Positions 8,564 through 18,055 of a DNA stretch of 64,000 nt are shown here, one piece after another. The notes beneath the pieces were generated by a model. It had not been told where the DNA came from. It saw only the letters and a program-made list of their open reading frames with translations, and made no database searches. The stretch covers positions 4,153,501 through 4,217,500 of the forward strand of contig NZ_CP059997.1 in the NCBI RefSeq assembly GCF_018736145.1. The letters are read 5' to 3'. Source of the DNA: Amycolatopsis sp. CA-230715. GTDB taxonomy: Bacteria > Actinomycetota > Actinomycetes > Mycobacteriales > Pseudonocardiaceae. Each line of letters starts with the position of its first letter. Positions within the stretch are counted from its first letter, which is position 1. A program made the translations under genes and the position numbers.

Positions 8564-10813
8564 TTACCCACGCTTGACCAAGCGGGTGAATCTTCTGGTA
8601 ACAGGTGCGAGTTCGTCGACCTTCAACGCGATGAGCACGCCGAACGAAACGCCGATGCCGACCAAGCCCTGGAGGACCAGTTTCAGCCACGCGCCGATCG
8701 TGACGCCGAGGGTCGACGGCACGACCAGGCCGACCAGCCACGCCGCGACGACGCCGAGGACGCTGGCGAAGAGGGTGAACAGGATCACCCCGAGCACGCG
8801 CTTGCTGCGCAGGTTGCCGAGCCGCACCCACAGCCACACCTGGCCGAGGATCGCGCCGACCACGAACGTCATCGCGTTGACCATCATCGCGCCGAGCACG
8901 ATGTGGTCGGGGTCGAGCAGCGCGGGGCACAGGTAGAGCAGCGGGATCTTCGCCACCGTCATCACGATCATGATCAGCGTCGGCGTCCTGGCGTCCTTCA
9001 TCGCGTAGAACACCCGGAGCTGGAGCATCACCAGCGCGTACGGCAGCAGGCCGAACGCCGAGATCGCCAGCGCCTGGCCGAGCCGTTCCGCGGATTCGGG
9101 GGTGCCCTTGCCGATGCTGAACAGCGCGAGGCCGATCGACGAGCCGACGATCGTCATCACCGCGGAGATCGGCACCAGCGTCACCGTCGACAGGCGCGAG
9201 GCGTAGGACAGGTCGCTGATCAGCTTGTTGTTGTCGCCGTCCGCGGCGGCGCGGCTCATCCTCGGCATGATCGCGGTCAGCAGCGACACGCCGATGACGC
9301 CGTAGGGCAGCTGGAACAGCAGCCACGCGTTGCTGTACGCGGTGACCCCGCCCTGGGTGCCGCTGGTGAGCACGCGGGTGTTGATGGTGAACCCGATCTG
9401 GCTGACCGCGACGTACCCGAGGATCCAGCCCGCGAGCCCGCCGAACTCCTTCATCCGCTTGTCGATGCCCCAGCGCCACTTGAACCGGAACCCGGTCCGC
9501 AGCAGCGGCGGCACGAGGATCACCGCCTGCGCCACGATGCCCGCGGTGACGCCGAGCCCCAGCGTCAGCAGCTTGGCGTCACCGAGCTTGACCGGGTCGA
9601 GCGAGATCTCGCCCGGCATCACCGCGACCACGATGATCGTGACGATCACGACGAGGTTGTTCACCACCGGCGCCCACGCCGCGGGCGCGAAGATGTGCTT
9701 GGCGTTCAGCACCGCGGAGAGCAGTGCGAACACGCCGTAGAAGAAGATCTGCGGCAGCAGCAGGTAGGCGAACGCGGTGGCCAGGTCCGGGTTCGCCTGC
9801 CCGGACTTGTCCACGTAGAGCGAGGTGAACAGGGGCGCGGCGGCCACCGCGATGACCGTGCCGATCAGCAGGAGCACCGACGCCACGGTCATCAGCCGCT
9901 GCACGTAGGCCTCGCCGCCGTCGGGATCGTCCTGCGAGCGCACCAGCAACGGCACCACCACGCTCGACAGCACGCCGCCGAGCAGCAGTTCGAACACGAT
10001 GTTCGGCATCGTGTTCGCGACGTTGAACGAGTCGTTCACCACGCCGATGCCGACCGCCCAGGCCAGCATCACCTTCCACAGGAACCCGGTGATCCGGCTG
10101 ATCAGCGACGCGATCGCGATCCGGCCGCTGGCCTTGACCAGCGACTGCGGCTTTTCCTCCGTCTTCGGCTCGATACCGGTGACCGGCGGCGGCGTGTCGC
10201 CGAAGGGCTCGGCCGTGCGGGGCGCGTCGAGCACCCTCGGCAACATCCGGGTGGCGAGTTCGTCGTAGGGCCGCAGCACGTCCGGATCGGCCATCGGCCA
10301 GCGCACGCTGGGGTGCAGCCCGCGATCGCGCGGGATGAGCATGGTCGCGTCTTCACGCCGTGGCGGCGGTGGTGGCGGTGGCGGATTCCCCTGGGGGTTC
10401 TCCTGCCGCCACGGCCGCACGGGTGGCTGGCGGCGCGGCGGAGGCGGCTGGCGCCTCGGCGGCCGCTGCCCTTGCGGCTGCGGCAACGGCTGCGATGGCT
10501 GCGATGGCTGCGATGGCTGCGATGGCTGCGGAAGTGGTTGCGACGGCGGCGGTTTCCGTCGCGCGCCCTGCCTCGACGGCGGGGGCTGCGCGGGAGGGAG
10601 CTGTCTCGTCGGGTGCTCCGACGGCGGCGGGCGCCGCCGCGGTGGAGGTGGTTGCGGAGTCCGGTCACCGGAGGGCGGGATGCGGCGCGGCTGGGCGCGC
10701 CGGGACGCCGGTGGTGGCGGCGGCTGCTGCGGGGGCGGCTGGGCCCGGTCGGGGTGGGGACGCCCGGCACGTTCGGGGCGCTCGGGCGGCGAGCCCGGCT
10801 CTCTGTCCAACAC
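8564..10813 (-). CDS. murJ: Lipid II flippase MurJ with long proline-rich N-terminus
   Basis: A 749-residue protein. Residues about 228-740 form the MurJ/MviN core with some 14 membrane helices (signatures ISRITGFLWKVMLA, NDSFNVANTMPNIVFELLLGG and the Asn-rich loop AWAPVVNNLVV). It flips lipid II across the membrane. The first ~225 residues are Pro/Arg/Gln-rich and include a 9-bp tandem repeat encoding QPS units; this cytoplasmic extension is unusual. GTG 10813 is the farthest start; internal ATGs at residues 158 or 174 would remove most of the extension. The separate pseudokinase follows after 74 bp. Confidence 0.92.
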   Translation of the reverse strand: MLDREPGSPPERPERAGRPHPDRAQPPPQQPPPPPASRRAQPRRIPPSGDRTPQPPPPRRRPPPSEHPTRQLPPAQPPPSRQGARRKPPPSQPLPQPSQPSQPSQPSQPLPQPQGQRPPRRQPPPPRRQPPVRPWRQENPQGNPPPPPPPPRREDATMLIPRDRGLHPSVRWPMADPDVLRPYDELATRMLPRVLDAPRTAEPFGDTPPPVTGIEPKTEEKPQSLVKASGRIAIASLISRITGFLWKVMLAWAVGIGVVNDSFNVANTMPNIVFELLLGGVLSSVVVPLLVRSQDDPDGGEAYVQRLMTVASVLLLIGTVIAVAAAPLFTSLYVDKSGQANPDLATAFAYLLLPQIFFYGVFALLSAVLNAKHIFAPAAWAPVVNNLVVIVTIIVVAVMPGEISLDPVKLGDAKLLTLGLGVTAGIVAQAVILVPPLLRTGFRFKWRWGIDKRMKEFGGLAGWILGYVAVSQIGFTINTRVLTSGTQGGVTAYSNAWLLFQLPYGVIGVSLLTAIMPRMSRAAADGDNNKLISDLSYASRLSTVTLVPISAVMTIVGSSIGLALFSIGKGTPESAERLGQALAISAFGLLPYALVMLQLRVFYAMKDARTPTLIMIVMTVAKIPLLYLCPALLDPDHIVLGAMMVNAMTFVVGAILGQVWLWVRLGNLRSKRVLGVILFTLFASVLGVVAAWLVGLVVPSTLGVTIGAWLKLVLQGLVGIGVSFGVLIALKVDELAPVTRRFTRLVKRG
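10491..10529. repeat. 9-bp tandem repeat inside murJ
   Basis: Four consecutive copies of tgcgatggc, starting at 10491, 10500, 10509 and 10518, with a partial fifth. They encode a Gln-Pro-Ser repeat in the proline-rich N-terminal tail of MurJ. Such a unit can expand or contract without frameshifting the gene. Confidence 0.85.
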
Positions 10814-10868
10814 GTGCCCAATCCTCAGCGCTACTGTTCTGGCCAGGCCAGGGTAGTCGCCGCGGGCG

Positions 10869-13004
10869 TCAGGCCGCCTTCCGCTCCTTGACCCGCCGGT
10901 ATATCCGGCGGCCGGAAAGCAGCAGCAACGCCACCCCTGCCGTCGAGGTCACGATAACGGTCACGATGCCGTATTCACTGGACGTGAGTTCGAATCGCGC
11001 CGTCGGCCCGAGCTGGGTGCCGCTCGACGTGGTCAACGACACGTCGAGGCTGAAGCGCCCCGCGCGCAGCGCTTCGGCGGGCACCCGCACCGGCACGATG
11101 CTGTTCCTCGGGATGGGCTGGTCCGGCACGGGGTCGATCCGCAGGCCCGCGTTGTCGCTGAAGCGGAGCCGGACGGTCACCGCGACCGGCAGCTTGTTCT
11201 GCATCGCCACCGGGATCGGCGACGAGCCGGACGCGAACGAGAACGGCTGGCCTGGCGGGATCACCGCGATCCGCCCGCGCAGGTCGTCGAGCTGGTCGCG
11301 CGCGGTCGACGCGGCCTGGTCGGCGCCGCCGGGCACGAACTGCCACGCCGTCGAGGTGGCCCGGATCACCGCGTCGTGCACCGGTTTCACGAGCAGGTCG
11401 GGATTCACCTTGTTCGACGTGTCCGGTTCCATCACCGAGCGCACGTCGGTCGCCGCCGAGTCGATGTCCGCGAGGTTGCCCGGCAGCGCGCCCTCGGCCG
11501 GGGTGTAGGTCATCCGCGCGACGCCCGATTCGCCCGCGCCCAGCTGCTGCTGCAGCGGCATCCCGGTGAGCATGTTCCGGGTGACGAGCTCGTCGATCGA
11601 GTCGAAAAGGCGGTCGAACTCGCGGTCCGGCACCGCCCAGCGGCGCGGCGGCGCGACGAGCAGGGGCTTGCCCGCGTCCGCCGTCGCCGTGCTGCGGTAG
11701 GCGAGCACGGCGAGGCCGTTCTGGGTGCCGACGTCGGGATCGTCGGCGGGTGTGGTGACCCCGGTCGACGAGTCGGGCCGCCCGGACGTGCCCGCGAACG
11801 CCTTGGCCAGCAGCGTGTCGTAGGACTGGGCGCGCACCGAGCTGCCTTCGAGGCCGACCCCGCCGCTGACCAGCTTGGTGGATTCCAGGTACTGGGTGTC
11901 GGCGAGCACGGTGTGCACACCGGCCTCGGCGATCGTGCCGAGCGTGCCCGTGTCGAGCGAGCCCCCCGGCCACAGGACGCCGTCGGCGGGGTCCGCGTCG
12001 AGCAGGGTGCGCAGCCTGCCGTCGTCGACCGCGGCCTTCGCGAGGTTCTTCCCGCTGTCGCCGAGCTTGGTGAGCTGGGACAGGTCGGCGTCCGAAGACG
12101 GCATCGCCACCGTGCAGTGCCCGCCGACGAGCCCGCGCACGCTTTCCAGCCAGCTCACCGCCGCGTCCTTGCCGCGGCCGGGCACGTTGCTGCCCCACGG
12201 GGTGCGGACCTGGTAGCCGCGGGTCATCGCGGTGACCGTGCCGATCAGGTCGGGGTCGATGCCGAAGCACAGCGCGTTGAACACCTTCGGGTTCTGCTTC
12301 GCCCGGCGTGCGCCGGTGAGCAGCGCGCCGAGCCTGCCCGTCGGCGCGAGGTCGTCGGCGAGGTGGTCGTCGCCGAGCACGACGGACTCGCCCAGCGGCG
12401 CGGAGACGATGTTCGGCCGGGTGTCGGCCAGCGGCCACAGCAGCGTGAACGGGGTGGCCTTCGCCGGGTTCGGCGGCGCGGGCTTGCCGGGTACCGACAC
12501 CACCGGCAGCAGCAGGCTGACCGCGGCGAGCCGGGTCCTGCCGCCGAAGTCGGGCGTGCCGTTGACGTTGACCAGCAGCGGGTAGACGCCCTGCTTGGCG
12601 ATTTCGAGCCCGGAGTCGCCGCGCAGCGACGCGTTGACCGTCAGCGGCGCGGACTGGCCTGGTTCGAGGGAGGCCACCACGTCGACGAACTGCGAAACCG
12701 ACGAGCCGGTCTCCGGCGACTCCGCCAGCGCCTGCTTGAGCTGCTTCTCGGAGGTCTGCCGCTCCCCGAGCTGCAACTGCACCTTGATGTTGGTGATGCG
12801 CCGGTCGCCGGTGTTGGTGATCCGGCCGGAGATGCCCAGCGTCGACGAGGTGGTGGTGACCAGCCTCGGGTTCATCTGGTCGACGTCGAGGTGCAGCCTG
12901 CTCGGCTCCGACTGCTCCCCCGGTTGCGCGGCGGCGGCCGGGGCGAACCCGGTGAGCGTGGCGACGAACAGCACGGTCAGCGCGATGGCGGCGAGCCGCT
13001 TCAC
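10869..13004 (-). CDS. DUF6049-type secreted membrane-anchored glycoprotein-like protein
   Basis: A 711-residue protein with an N-terminal signal peptide (KRLAAIALTVLFVATLTGF, cleavage near AAAAQP), a long extracytoplasmic region, one C-terminal membrane helix (about 685-703) and a short basic tail RRIYRRVKERKAA. It corresponds by position and layout to mycobacterial Rv3909, between mutT4 and mviN, whose function is not established. The GTG start overlaps the nudix stop codon (GTGA). It lies 55 bp upstream of murJ on the same strand, suggesting an envelope role. Confidence 0.85.
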   Translation of the reverse strand: MKRLAAIALTVLFVATLTGFAPAAAAQPGEQSEPSRLHLDVDQMNPRLVTTTSSTLGISGRITNTGDRRITNIKVQLQLGERQTSEKQLKQALAESPETGSSVSQFVDVVASLEPGQSAPLTVNASLRGDSGLEIAKQGVYPLLVNVNGTPDFGGRTRLAAVSLLLPVVSVPGKPAPPNPAKATPFTLLWPLADTRPNIVSAPLGESVVLGDDHLADDLAPTGRLGALLTGARRAKQNPKVFNALCFGIDPDLIGTVTAMTRGYQVRTPWGSNVPGRGKDAAVSWLESVRGLVGGHCTVAMPSSDADLSQLTKLGDSGKNLAKAAVDDGRLRTLLDADPADGVLWPGGSLDTGTLGTIAEAGVHTVLADTQYLESTKLVSGGVGLEGSSVRAQSYDTLLAKAFAGTSGRPDSSTGVTTPADDPDVGTQNGLAVLAYRSTATADAGKPLLVAPPRRWAVPDREFDRLFDSIDELVTRNMLTGMPLQQQLGAGESGVARMTYTPAEGALPGNLADIDSAATDVRSVMEPDTSNKVNPDLLVKPVHDAVIRATSTAWQFVPGGADQAASTARDQLDDLRGRIAVIPPGQPFSFASGSSPIPVAMQNKLPVAVTVRLRFSDNAGLRIDPVPDQPIPRNSIVPVRVPAEALRAGRFSLDVSLTTSSGTQLGPTARFELTSSEYGIVTVIVTSTAGVALLLLSGRRIYRRVKERKAA

Positions 13005-13531
13005 TCGGAAGCTCCCTCGGGAAGGTCAGCGTCTTGGGCGGCGAACAAGGCGCGCGCCTTGCGGACGAGCGTCCGCTCGTCGGCGTAGGCGAGCTTCGTT
13101 TCGAGCTCGGCGATCGGCACCCACGCGACCTCGGTCACTTCGACGTCCTCGTCGGACAGTTCGCCGCCGACGGCTTCCAGCAGGAAGTGGTGCACGGTCT
13201 TGTGCACCCGGCGACGTTCGGCGACGAACCAGTAGTCGATCGTGCCAAGCGGCCGCAGCACGTGCGCGGAAATGCCGGTCTCCTCCTTCACTTCGCGCAC
13301 CGCAGTCTGCTCGGTGGTCTCGCCGTCTTCGATGTGGCCCTTCGGCAGCGACCACAGCAGCTTGCCATGGCGGTCCAACCGGCCGATGAGCGCGGCGTTG
13401 GCGCGTTCGGCGTCGACCACGAGACCCCCGGCGGAGGTCTCGTCGACGGTGGTCAGCTTTCTGCCCCGGTGCCGCCGCGATCGGCGGCGTCCTGGCTTCG
13501 CGCCACCGGAACGACCGGCCGATCCAGACAT
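13001..13531 (-). CDS. Nudix hydrolase (MutT4-like)
   Basis: A 176-residue protein with a complete Nudix box: GHIEDGETTEQTAVREVKEETGI fits the GX5EX7REUXEEXGU consensus. The first 25 residues are strongly basic (RRRSRRHRGRK). The preceding SLPK and following TIDYWF segments are typical of the MutT/Ap4A-type subgroup. It hydrolyses a nucleoside diphosphate linked to another group; the exact substrate is unknown. Its position next to pcnA and DUF6049 matches mycobacterial Rv3908. It overlaps the next gene by 4 nt and is divergent from pcnA. Confidence 0.92.
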   Translation of the reverse strand: MSGSAGRSGGAKPGRRRSRRHRGRKLTTVDETSAGGLVVDAERANAALIGRLDRHGKLLWSLPKGHIEDGETTEQTAVREVKEETGISAHVLRPLGTIDYWFVAERRRVHKTVHHFLLEAVGGELSDEDVEVTEVAWVPIAELETKLAYADERTLVRKARALFAAQDADLPEGASE

Positions 13532-13709
13532 GCTGTGATGCTAGTGCCTGCCGTTCACACGCGGTCGCGAACGCGGAGCCAGGTGTCACTCACGCTCTGG
13601 TATCACCTCGGTGCCGTCGGGCCCCGTCGCGTGCGGAGTACCCTGGTCGCTCGTGTCTTTGTCCTCGGGTGCGCTGCGTCCAGTGCACCTCTTTCGTGGT
13701 GGGATCTGA

Positions 13710-15140
13710 GTGAACGAGCTGGCCGAAAAGAACGCGGTGACCGAACCGGTGCGCATTCCCCCGCTCGCCGACGAGCTGGCCGCCCTGTTCGCCAGGGCGG
13801 GGCACCGGCTCTACCTGGTCGGCGGCAGCGTGCGCGACGCGATGCTCGGCCGCGAGTCCGCCGATCTCGACTTCACCACCGACGCGCGCCCCGACACCGT
13901 GCTCAAGCTCGTGGCCGGCTGGGCGGACGGCGTGTGGGAGGCCGGGATCGCGTTCGGCACGGTCGGGGTCACCAAGCGCGGCAGCACGCTGGAGATCACC
14001 ACGTTCCGCGCGGACAGCTACGACCGGATGAGCCGGAACCCTGAGGTCACCTTCGGCGACGCGATCGAGGGCGATCTGCTGCGCCGCGACTTCACCGTCA
14101 ACGCGATGGCGGTCGACCTGGAGACGAAGCAGCTCGTCGACCCGTACGACGGCGTGACCGCGCTGCACCGGGGCATTCTCGACACGCCGGCGCCGCCGGA
14201 GGAGTCGTTCGCGGACGACCCGTTGCGCATGCTGCGCGCGGCGAGGTTCACCTCGCAGCTCGGGTTCTCGGCGTCGCCGCGGGTCGTGATGGCGATGACC
14301 GAGATGGCCGAGCAGCTCACCCGGATCACCGCCGAGCGGGTGCAGGCCGAGCTGTCGAAGCTGATGGTGGGCGCCGACCCGCGCTCGGGACTCGAGCTGA
14401 TGGTGGAGACGAACCTCGCCGACCACGTGCTGCCTGAGGTGCCGGGCATGCGGCTCGCGATCGACGAGCACCACCAGCACAAGGACGTCTACGAGCACTC
14501 GCTGACGGTGCTGCAGCAGGCGATCGACCTCGAACGCGGTGGCGAGCCGGATCTCGTGCTGCGGCTCGCGGCGCTGCTGCACGACATCGGCAAGCCCGCC
14601 ACGCGCGAGTTCCAGCCCGGTGGCGGCGTGAGCTTCCACCACCACGAGGTGGTCGGCGCCAAGATGGCCCGCAAGCGTTTGCGCGCCTTGAAGTACTCGA
14701 AGCAGATCGTCGACGACGTGTCCCAGCTCGTGTTCCTCCACCTGCGGTTCCACGGGTACGGGAAGGGCGAGTGGACGGACTCGGCGGTGCGCCGGTACGT
14801 CACCGACGCAGGCCCGCTGCTGGAGCGGCTGCACAAGCTCGTCAGGGCGGACTGCACGACCCGCAACAAGCGCAAGGCCGCCGCGCTGCAGCGCACCTAC
14901 GACGATCTCGAAGAGCGGATCGAGCGCATCCGCGCCGAAGAGGACCTCGCGAGGGTGCGGCCCGATCTCGACGGCAACGAGATCATGAAGCTGCTCGGCC
15001 TGCCGCCGGGTCCGCTGGTGGGCAAGGCGTGGAAGTTCCTCAAGGAGCTGCGCCTCGACCGCGGCCCCCTGGAGCACGACGAGGCCGTGGCCGAACTGCG
15101 CAAGTGGGCCGACGAGCAGGGCATCACCGGCACGGATTAG
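13710..15140 (+). CDS. pcnA: CCA tRNA nucleotidyltransferase
   Basis: A 476-residue class II nucleotidyltransferase starting at GTG 13710. The head domain shows LVGGSVRD and the catalytic DLDFTTDARPD motif (two metal-binding aspartates), followed by the RRDFTVNAMA segment. The middle region carries DPLRMLRAARF. The C-terminus has an HD domain (LAALLHDIGKP) found in the bacterial CCA-adding subgroup with phosphohydrolase activity. It adds or repairs the 3' CCA end of tRNAs. It is divergent from the nudix gene, as in mycobacteria. Confidence 0.95.
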   Translation: MNELAEKNAVTEPVRIPPLADELAALFARAGHRLYLVGGSVRDAMLGRESADLDFTTDARPDTVLKLVAGWADGVWEAGIAFGTVGVTKRGSTLEITTFRADSYDRMSRNPEVTFGDAIEGDLLRRDFTVNAMAVDLETKQLVDPYDGVTALHRGILDTPAPPEESFADDPLRMLRAARFTSQLGFSASPRVVMAMTEMAEQLTRITAERVQAELSKLMVGADPRSGLELMVETNLADHVLPEVPGMRLAIDEHHQHKDVYEHSLTVLQQAIDLERGGEPDLVLRLAALLHDIGKPATREFQPGGGVSFHHHEVVGAKMARKRLRALKYSKQIVDDVSQLVFLHLRFHGYGKGEWTDSAVRRYVTDAGPLLERLHKLVRADCTTRNKRKAAALQRTYDDLEERIERIRAEEDLARVRPDLDGNEIMKLLGLPPGPLVGKAWKFLKELRLDRGPLEHDEAVAELRKWADEQGITGTD

Positions 15141-15179
15141 GGCGTGACGCAGAGCATCGCTTCGGCGAGACTTTGCAGC

Positions 15180-16040
15180 ATGACGAGCACGACCGCGGGC
15201 GCTTTCGAGGCGCTGACCGCACTGCACTCCGGCGAGCGGGACGCCGCTCGCGAGCTGGCCGCGCGCGCCGGTGAAAACGGTTCCCTGCTCGGTGCCGAGC
15301 TGGCGCGCTTCCTCGGCACCGGCTCGAACGGCGACGTGTATGGCGAACCGGAGGCGTTCGCGGCGTTCATCCGAGGTGGCGGGAACGTCGAGCTGTACCG
15401 GCGGCTTTCCCTCGAACTGGCGGCGAGCTACGACACGCTCAAGCCCGGTTCGCTGCTCGACCTCGGCTGCGGTGACGGGCTGGCCATCGGGCCCGCGCTG
15501 GAGCAGGCGAAGCACGTGCCCGGCCAGATCGATCTCGTCGAACCGTCGGCGGCGCTGCTCGACGTGGCGAAGACGCGGGTGCCCGGTTCGCCGCGGTTCT
15601 GGGCGAAAACCGCGCAGGAGTTCCTGGACGAGGCTGGCGAGAAGCACTGGGCACTGGCCCAGTCGACGTTCGCGCTGCAGACCATCCCGGAGTCCGAACG
15701 CGTAAACGTGCTGCGCCGGATCAGGGCCCGTACCGGCCGCCTGCTGATCGCCGAGTTCAACGTGCTCGCCCACCCGGAAGGCACCGACGAACACCTGCGT
15801 GCGCTCGCCGTCCGCTACGAGCGCGGCATCCGCGAGTACGCGGACGACGCCAGCCTGGTCGCGCAGGGGTTCCTGCTGCCGATGCTGCTGGGCCAGCTCG
15901 GTGGCGGCACCCGCAACAACTGGGAGCAGCCCGCGGTCGCCTGGCGCGCCGACCTGGAGGAAGCGGGCTTCGCCTACGTCGACATCGAGGCGCTCGCCGA
16001 CTACTGGTGGTCGCCAGCCGTCCTGATCAGGGCGTGGTGA
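15180..16040 (+). CDS. SAM-dependent class I methyltransferase
   Basis: A 286-residue protein from ATG 15180 (an in-frame GTG at 15144 would add 12 residues; neither start has a good ribosome-binding site). The SAM-binding motif I is clear: SLLDLGCGDGLAIGPAL, followed by an acidic motif II (IDLVEPSAALLDVAK). The substrate is unknown; the length and helical cap suggest a small molecule. It follows pcnA closely. Its 3' end overlaps the converging TNT-like gene by 14 bp. Confidence 0.82.
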   Translation: MTSTTAGAFEALTALHSGERDAARELAARAGENGSLLGAELARFLGTGSNGDVYGEPEAFAAFIRGGGNVELYRRLSLELAASYDTLKPGSLLDLGCGDGLAIGPALEQAKHVPGQIDLVEPSAALLDVAKTRVPGSPRFWAKTAQEFLDEAGEKHWALAQSTFALQTIPESERVNVLRRIRARTGRLLIAEFNVLAHPEGTDEHLRALAVRYERGIREYADDASLVAQGFLLPMLLGQLGGGTRNNWEQPAVAWRADLEEAGFAYVDIEALADYWWSPAVLIRAW

Positions 16041-17961
16041 CCCGTTCCAGCGCGCCGGTTTCCCGGTGGTGGCCGACCGGGCGCGGCAGGAAGTAGCCGA
16101 CCGCGCCGCCCGGCATCGGGCCCCACGGCAGCGCGACCCCGGCGAGGACCCGCAGCGGCCGCCGGACGACCAGCGCCTGCCGCAGGCCCTGGCGTTCGGC
16201 TGGCAGCGCGGTCTCCGGGAAGGTGACCGACTCGTCGTGCACGAGGTTGCCGCCGTCGGGGCCGAACCGCACCAGCGCGGTACCGGGCGCGAGCACCACG
16301 ATCCGCTTGCGCCGGAACAGGAACAGCGGTGGTTCGCCGCGCAGTGGCAGGATCGGCCAGTCGGGCATCCGGTCGGTCGGCTCGGCCGGTTCCGGTGCGC
16401 CCGCGAACGTTCGCGCCGGGTACAGCAGCAGCGTGCCGAGCAGGAACCGCGCGGCCTCTTCGAGATGCGCGAACGCCGCGGGATCCTCGTCGTCCGGGCC
16501 GGACACCTCCCAGCTGTGCTCGGTCCGCGCGAGCGACCAGACACCCTTGGCGCGCTTGCCGATCGAGTAGGCGCTCTCCGCGACGCCGTGTTCGGCGAGC
16601 CTGCGGCGCAGGATCGTCAGCACGTCCGAGGCGAGCAGCGTCCGCGGCCACTGCCCGCGGTCGACCAGCGCCGGGGTGTCGGGCTCGGCGAGATCGGCCA
16701 CCGAGTGCACCGGACGTTCGGCACCGACCAGCTCGGCCTCGGCCGCGGCGCGCACCGGCTCCGGCACGTACGGCGGGCGGAACCCGGCGGCCCTGATGTG
16801 GTCGAGGAGCTCCGGCTGCGGTGGCACGCGGTACTTGCGCAGGTAGTGCGGCACCGCGGCGGGCCAGATCCAGGTGCCGTCGGTGTGGAACGCGTCCGGC
16901 ACGTCGGGTTTGCCGGTCGGCGCGAACAGGTCCGGCAGGCGGCCGGGCCGCGCGAGCGCCACTGGCGAGCGGAACAGGTAGTCCAGCACGCCCCGCAGCT
17001 CCTCGGGCGGGACCGGCGGCCGGTTGACGGTCGGCTTGTCGCCTTCCGGCGGCCCGTCGACCACGGCCGCCTGCCGGAACGCGGTGGCGACCGGCAGGCC
17101 AGCCTTCGCCGCGAGCCACGGCGGGATGTTCTCCGGCTCGCGCGGGTACAGGGCGAGATCGGCGGTGTAGGCGGCGGGCGCGGGCTGTGCCCCCTCGTGC
17201 GGCGGCTGGCGCCAGTCGGGCTGGCGGTCGAGGTCGTAGTCGAAGTCGAACTCCCGCGACGACTTCAGCACGAACGTGCTCTGGAACCAGGTGCCCGCGC
17301 CGGGTGCGTACATCGCCGTCCGCAGCGCGGCGAACAGCTGGGACAGCGCGGGCGGCGGCGACAGGAAGGTCACTTCGTCGACCGGGTCGCCGAGGACCGA
17401 CCGGACCTCCAGCTCGGCGTAGCCGCCGATCTGGCGGTACTGCGCGGCGATCGAGTTCCACTTCGCGGGCGCGATCTTGAGCAGGGCGCGGCCGATCCCG
17501 CGCAGGAACGGGTTGGGGTCGCTCGCGACCGGTTCCGGTGGTGGTGAGGTGGGATCGGTGAAGTCGTGGCGTTCCTGCCAGAGCGCCGAGAGGTCGTCGA
17601 GCGCGGCCTTGGTGCTGAAGTCGGTGAGCCCGAGCTCCGCGGCGAGCGCCTCGTCGGTGCCGCACCAGCGGAGCACGAGCGGGCCGGGCGACTCGTCGTC
17701 GTCCGGGGAGATCCGGTACACCTCGTCGTCGAAGACGCAGTGCGTCTGCAGGCTGAAGGTGGCGCTGACCTCGGCCTCGGGCACGATCTTCGCCTGCTTC
17801 GACTCCCACGTGGTGTCGAACTCAGGCGGCGCGTCCGCACCCGGCAGCGTCACCAGCAGCACGGTGCCGTCCGCCGTCGATCGCTGCGCCCGGTAGACGC
17901 CGCCCTGCCACACGGTGTACTGCGCGTCCGGCCGTTCGGCCGCTTCGACTCGGTAGTGCAT
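16027..17961 (-). CDS. TNT-like protein with YezG-type immunity region (distal copy)
   Basis: A 644-residue soluble protein without signal peptide. An unclassified N-terminal region (1-140) is followed by a YezG/DUF600-like immunity segment (about 150-250, with GTWFQSTFVLKSSREFDFDY), a HTDGTWIWPAAV motif (359-370), and a C-terminal domain (about 550-640) resembling TNT, the NAD+ glycohydrolase toxin of CpnT. The TNT shape is kept (VRFG, ALP, RRPLRVLAG, GGAVGYFLP), but the residue aligned with the catalytic Gln in GGGTQY is Gly622 and the catalytic His position reads Arg. It is therefore probably inactive as an NADase. It is preceded by a GGGGGAG ribosome-binding site and separated from the other cluster genes by 94 bp. 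Confidence 0.72.
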   Translation of the reverse strand: MHYRVEAAERPDAQYTVWQGGVYRAQRSTADGTVLLVTLPGADAPPEFDTTWESKQAKIVPEAEVSATFSLQTHCVFDDEVYRISPDDDESPGPLVLRWCGTDEALAAELGLTDFSTKAALDDLSALWQERHDFTDPTSPPPEPVASDPNPFLRGIGRALLKIAPAKWNSIAAQYRQIGGYAELEVRSVLGDPVDEVTFLSPPPALSQLFAALRTAMYAPGAGTWFQSTFVLKSSREFDFDYDLDRQPDWRQPPHEGAQPAPAAYTADLALYPREPENIPPWLAAKAGLPVATAFRQAAVVDGPPEGDKPTVNRPPVPPEELRGVLDYLFRSPVALARPGRLPDLFAPTGKPDVPDAFHTDGTWIWPAAVPHYLRKYRVPPQPELLDHIRAAGFRPPYVPEPVRAAAEAELVGAERPVHSVADLAEPDTPALVDRGQWPRTLLASDVLTILRRRLAEHGVAESAYSIGKRAKGVWSLARTEHSWEVSGPDDEDPAAFAHLEEAARFLLGTLLLYPARTFAGAPEPAEPTDRMPDWPILPLRGEPPLFLFRRKRIVVLAPGTALVRFGPDGGNLVHDESVTFPETALPAERQGLRQALVVRRPLRVLAGVALPWGPMPGGAVGYFLPRPVGHHRETGALERVTTP

Positions 17962-18055
17962 GCACTTCTCCCCCGCGAACGAAACTTGACCGGCCTAAAC
18001 CTAGTCCGGTCGCCGTGACGCCACTCACCGATCACCCGAAGGCGCGCCGCGACCC

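Noticed and set aside
10491..10529. Tandem 9-bp units as a possible CRISPR or iteron array
   Set aside because: The units are in frame inside the proline-rich tail of murJ, contiguous without spacers, and encode a QPS peptide repeat.
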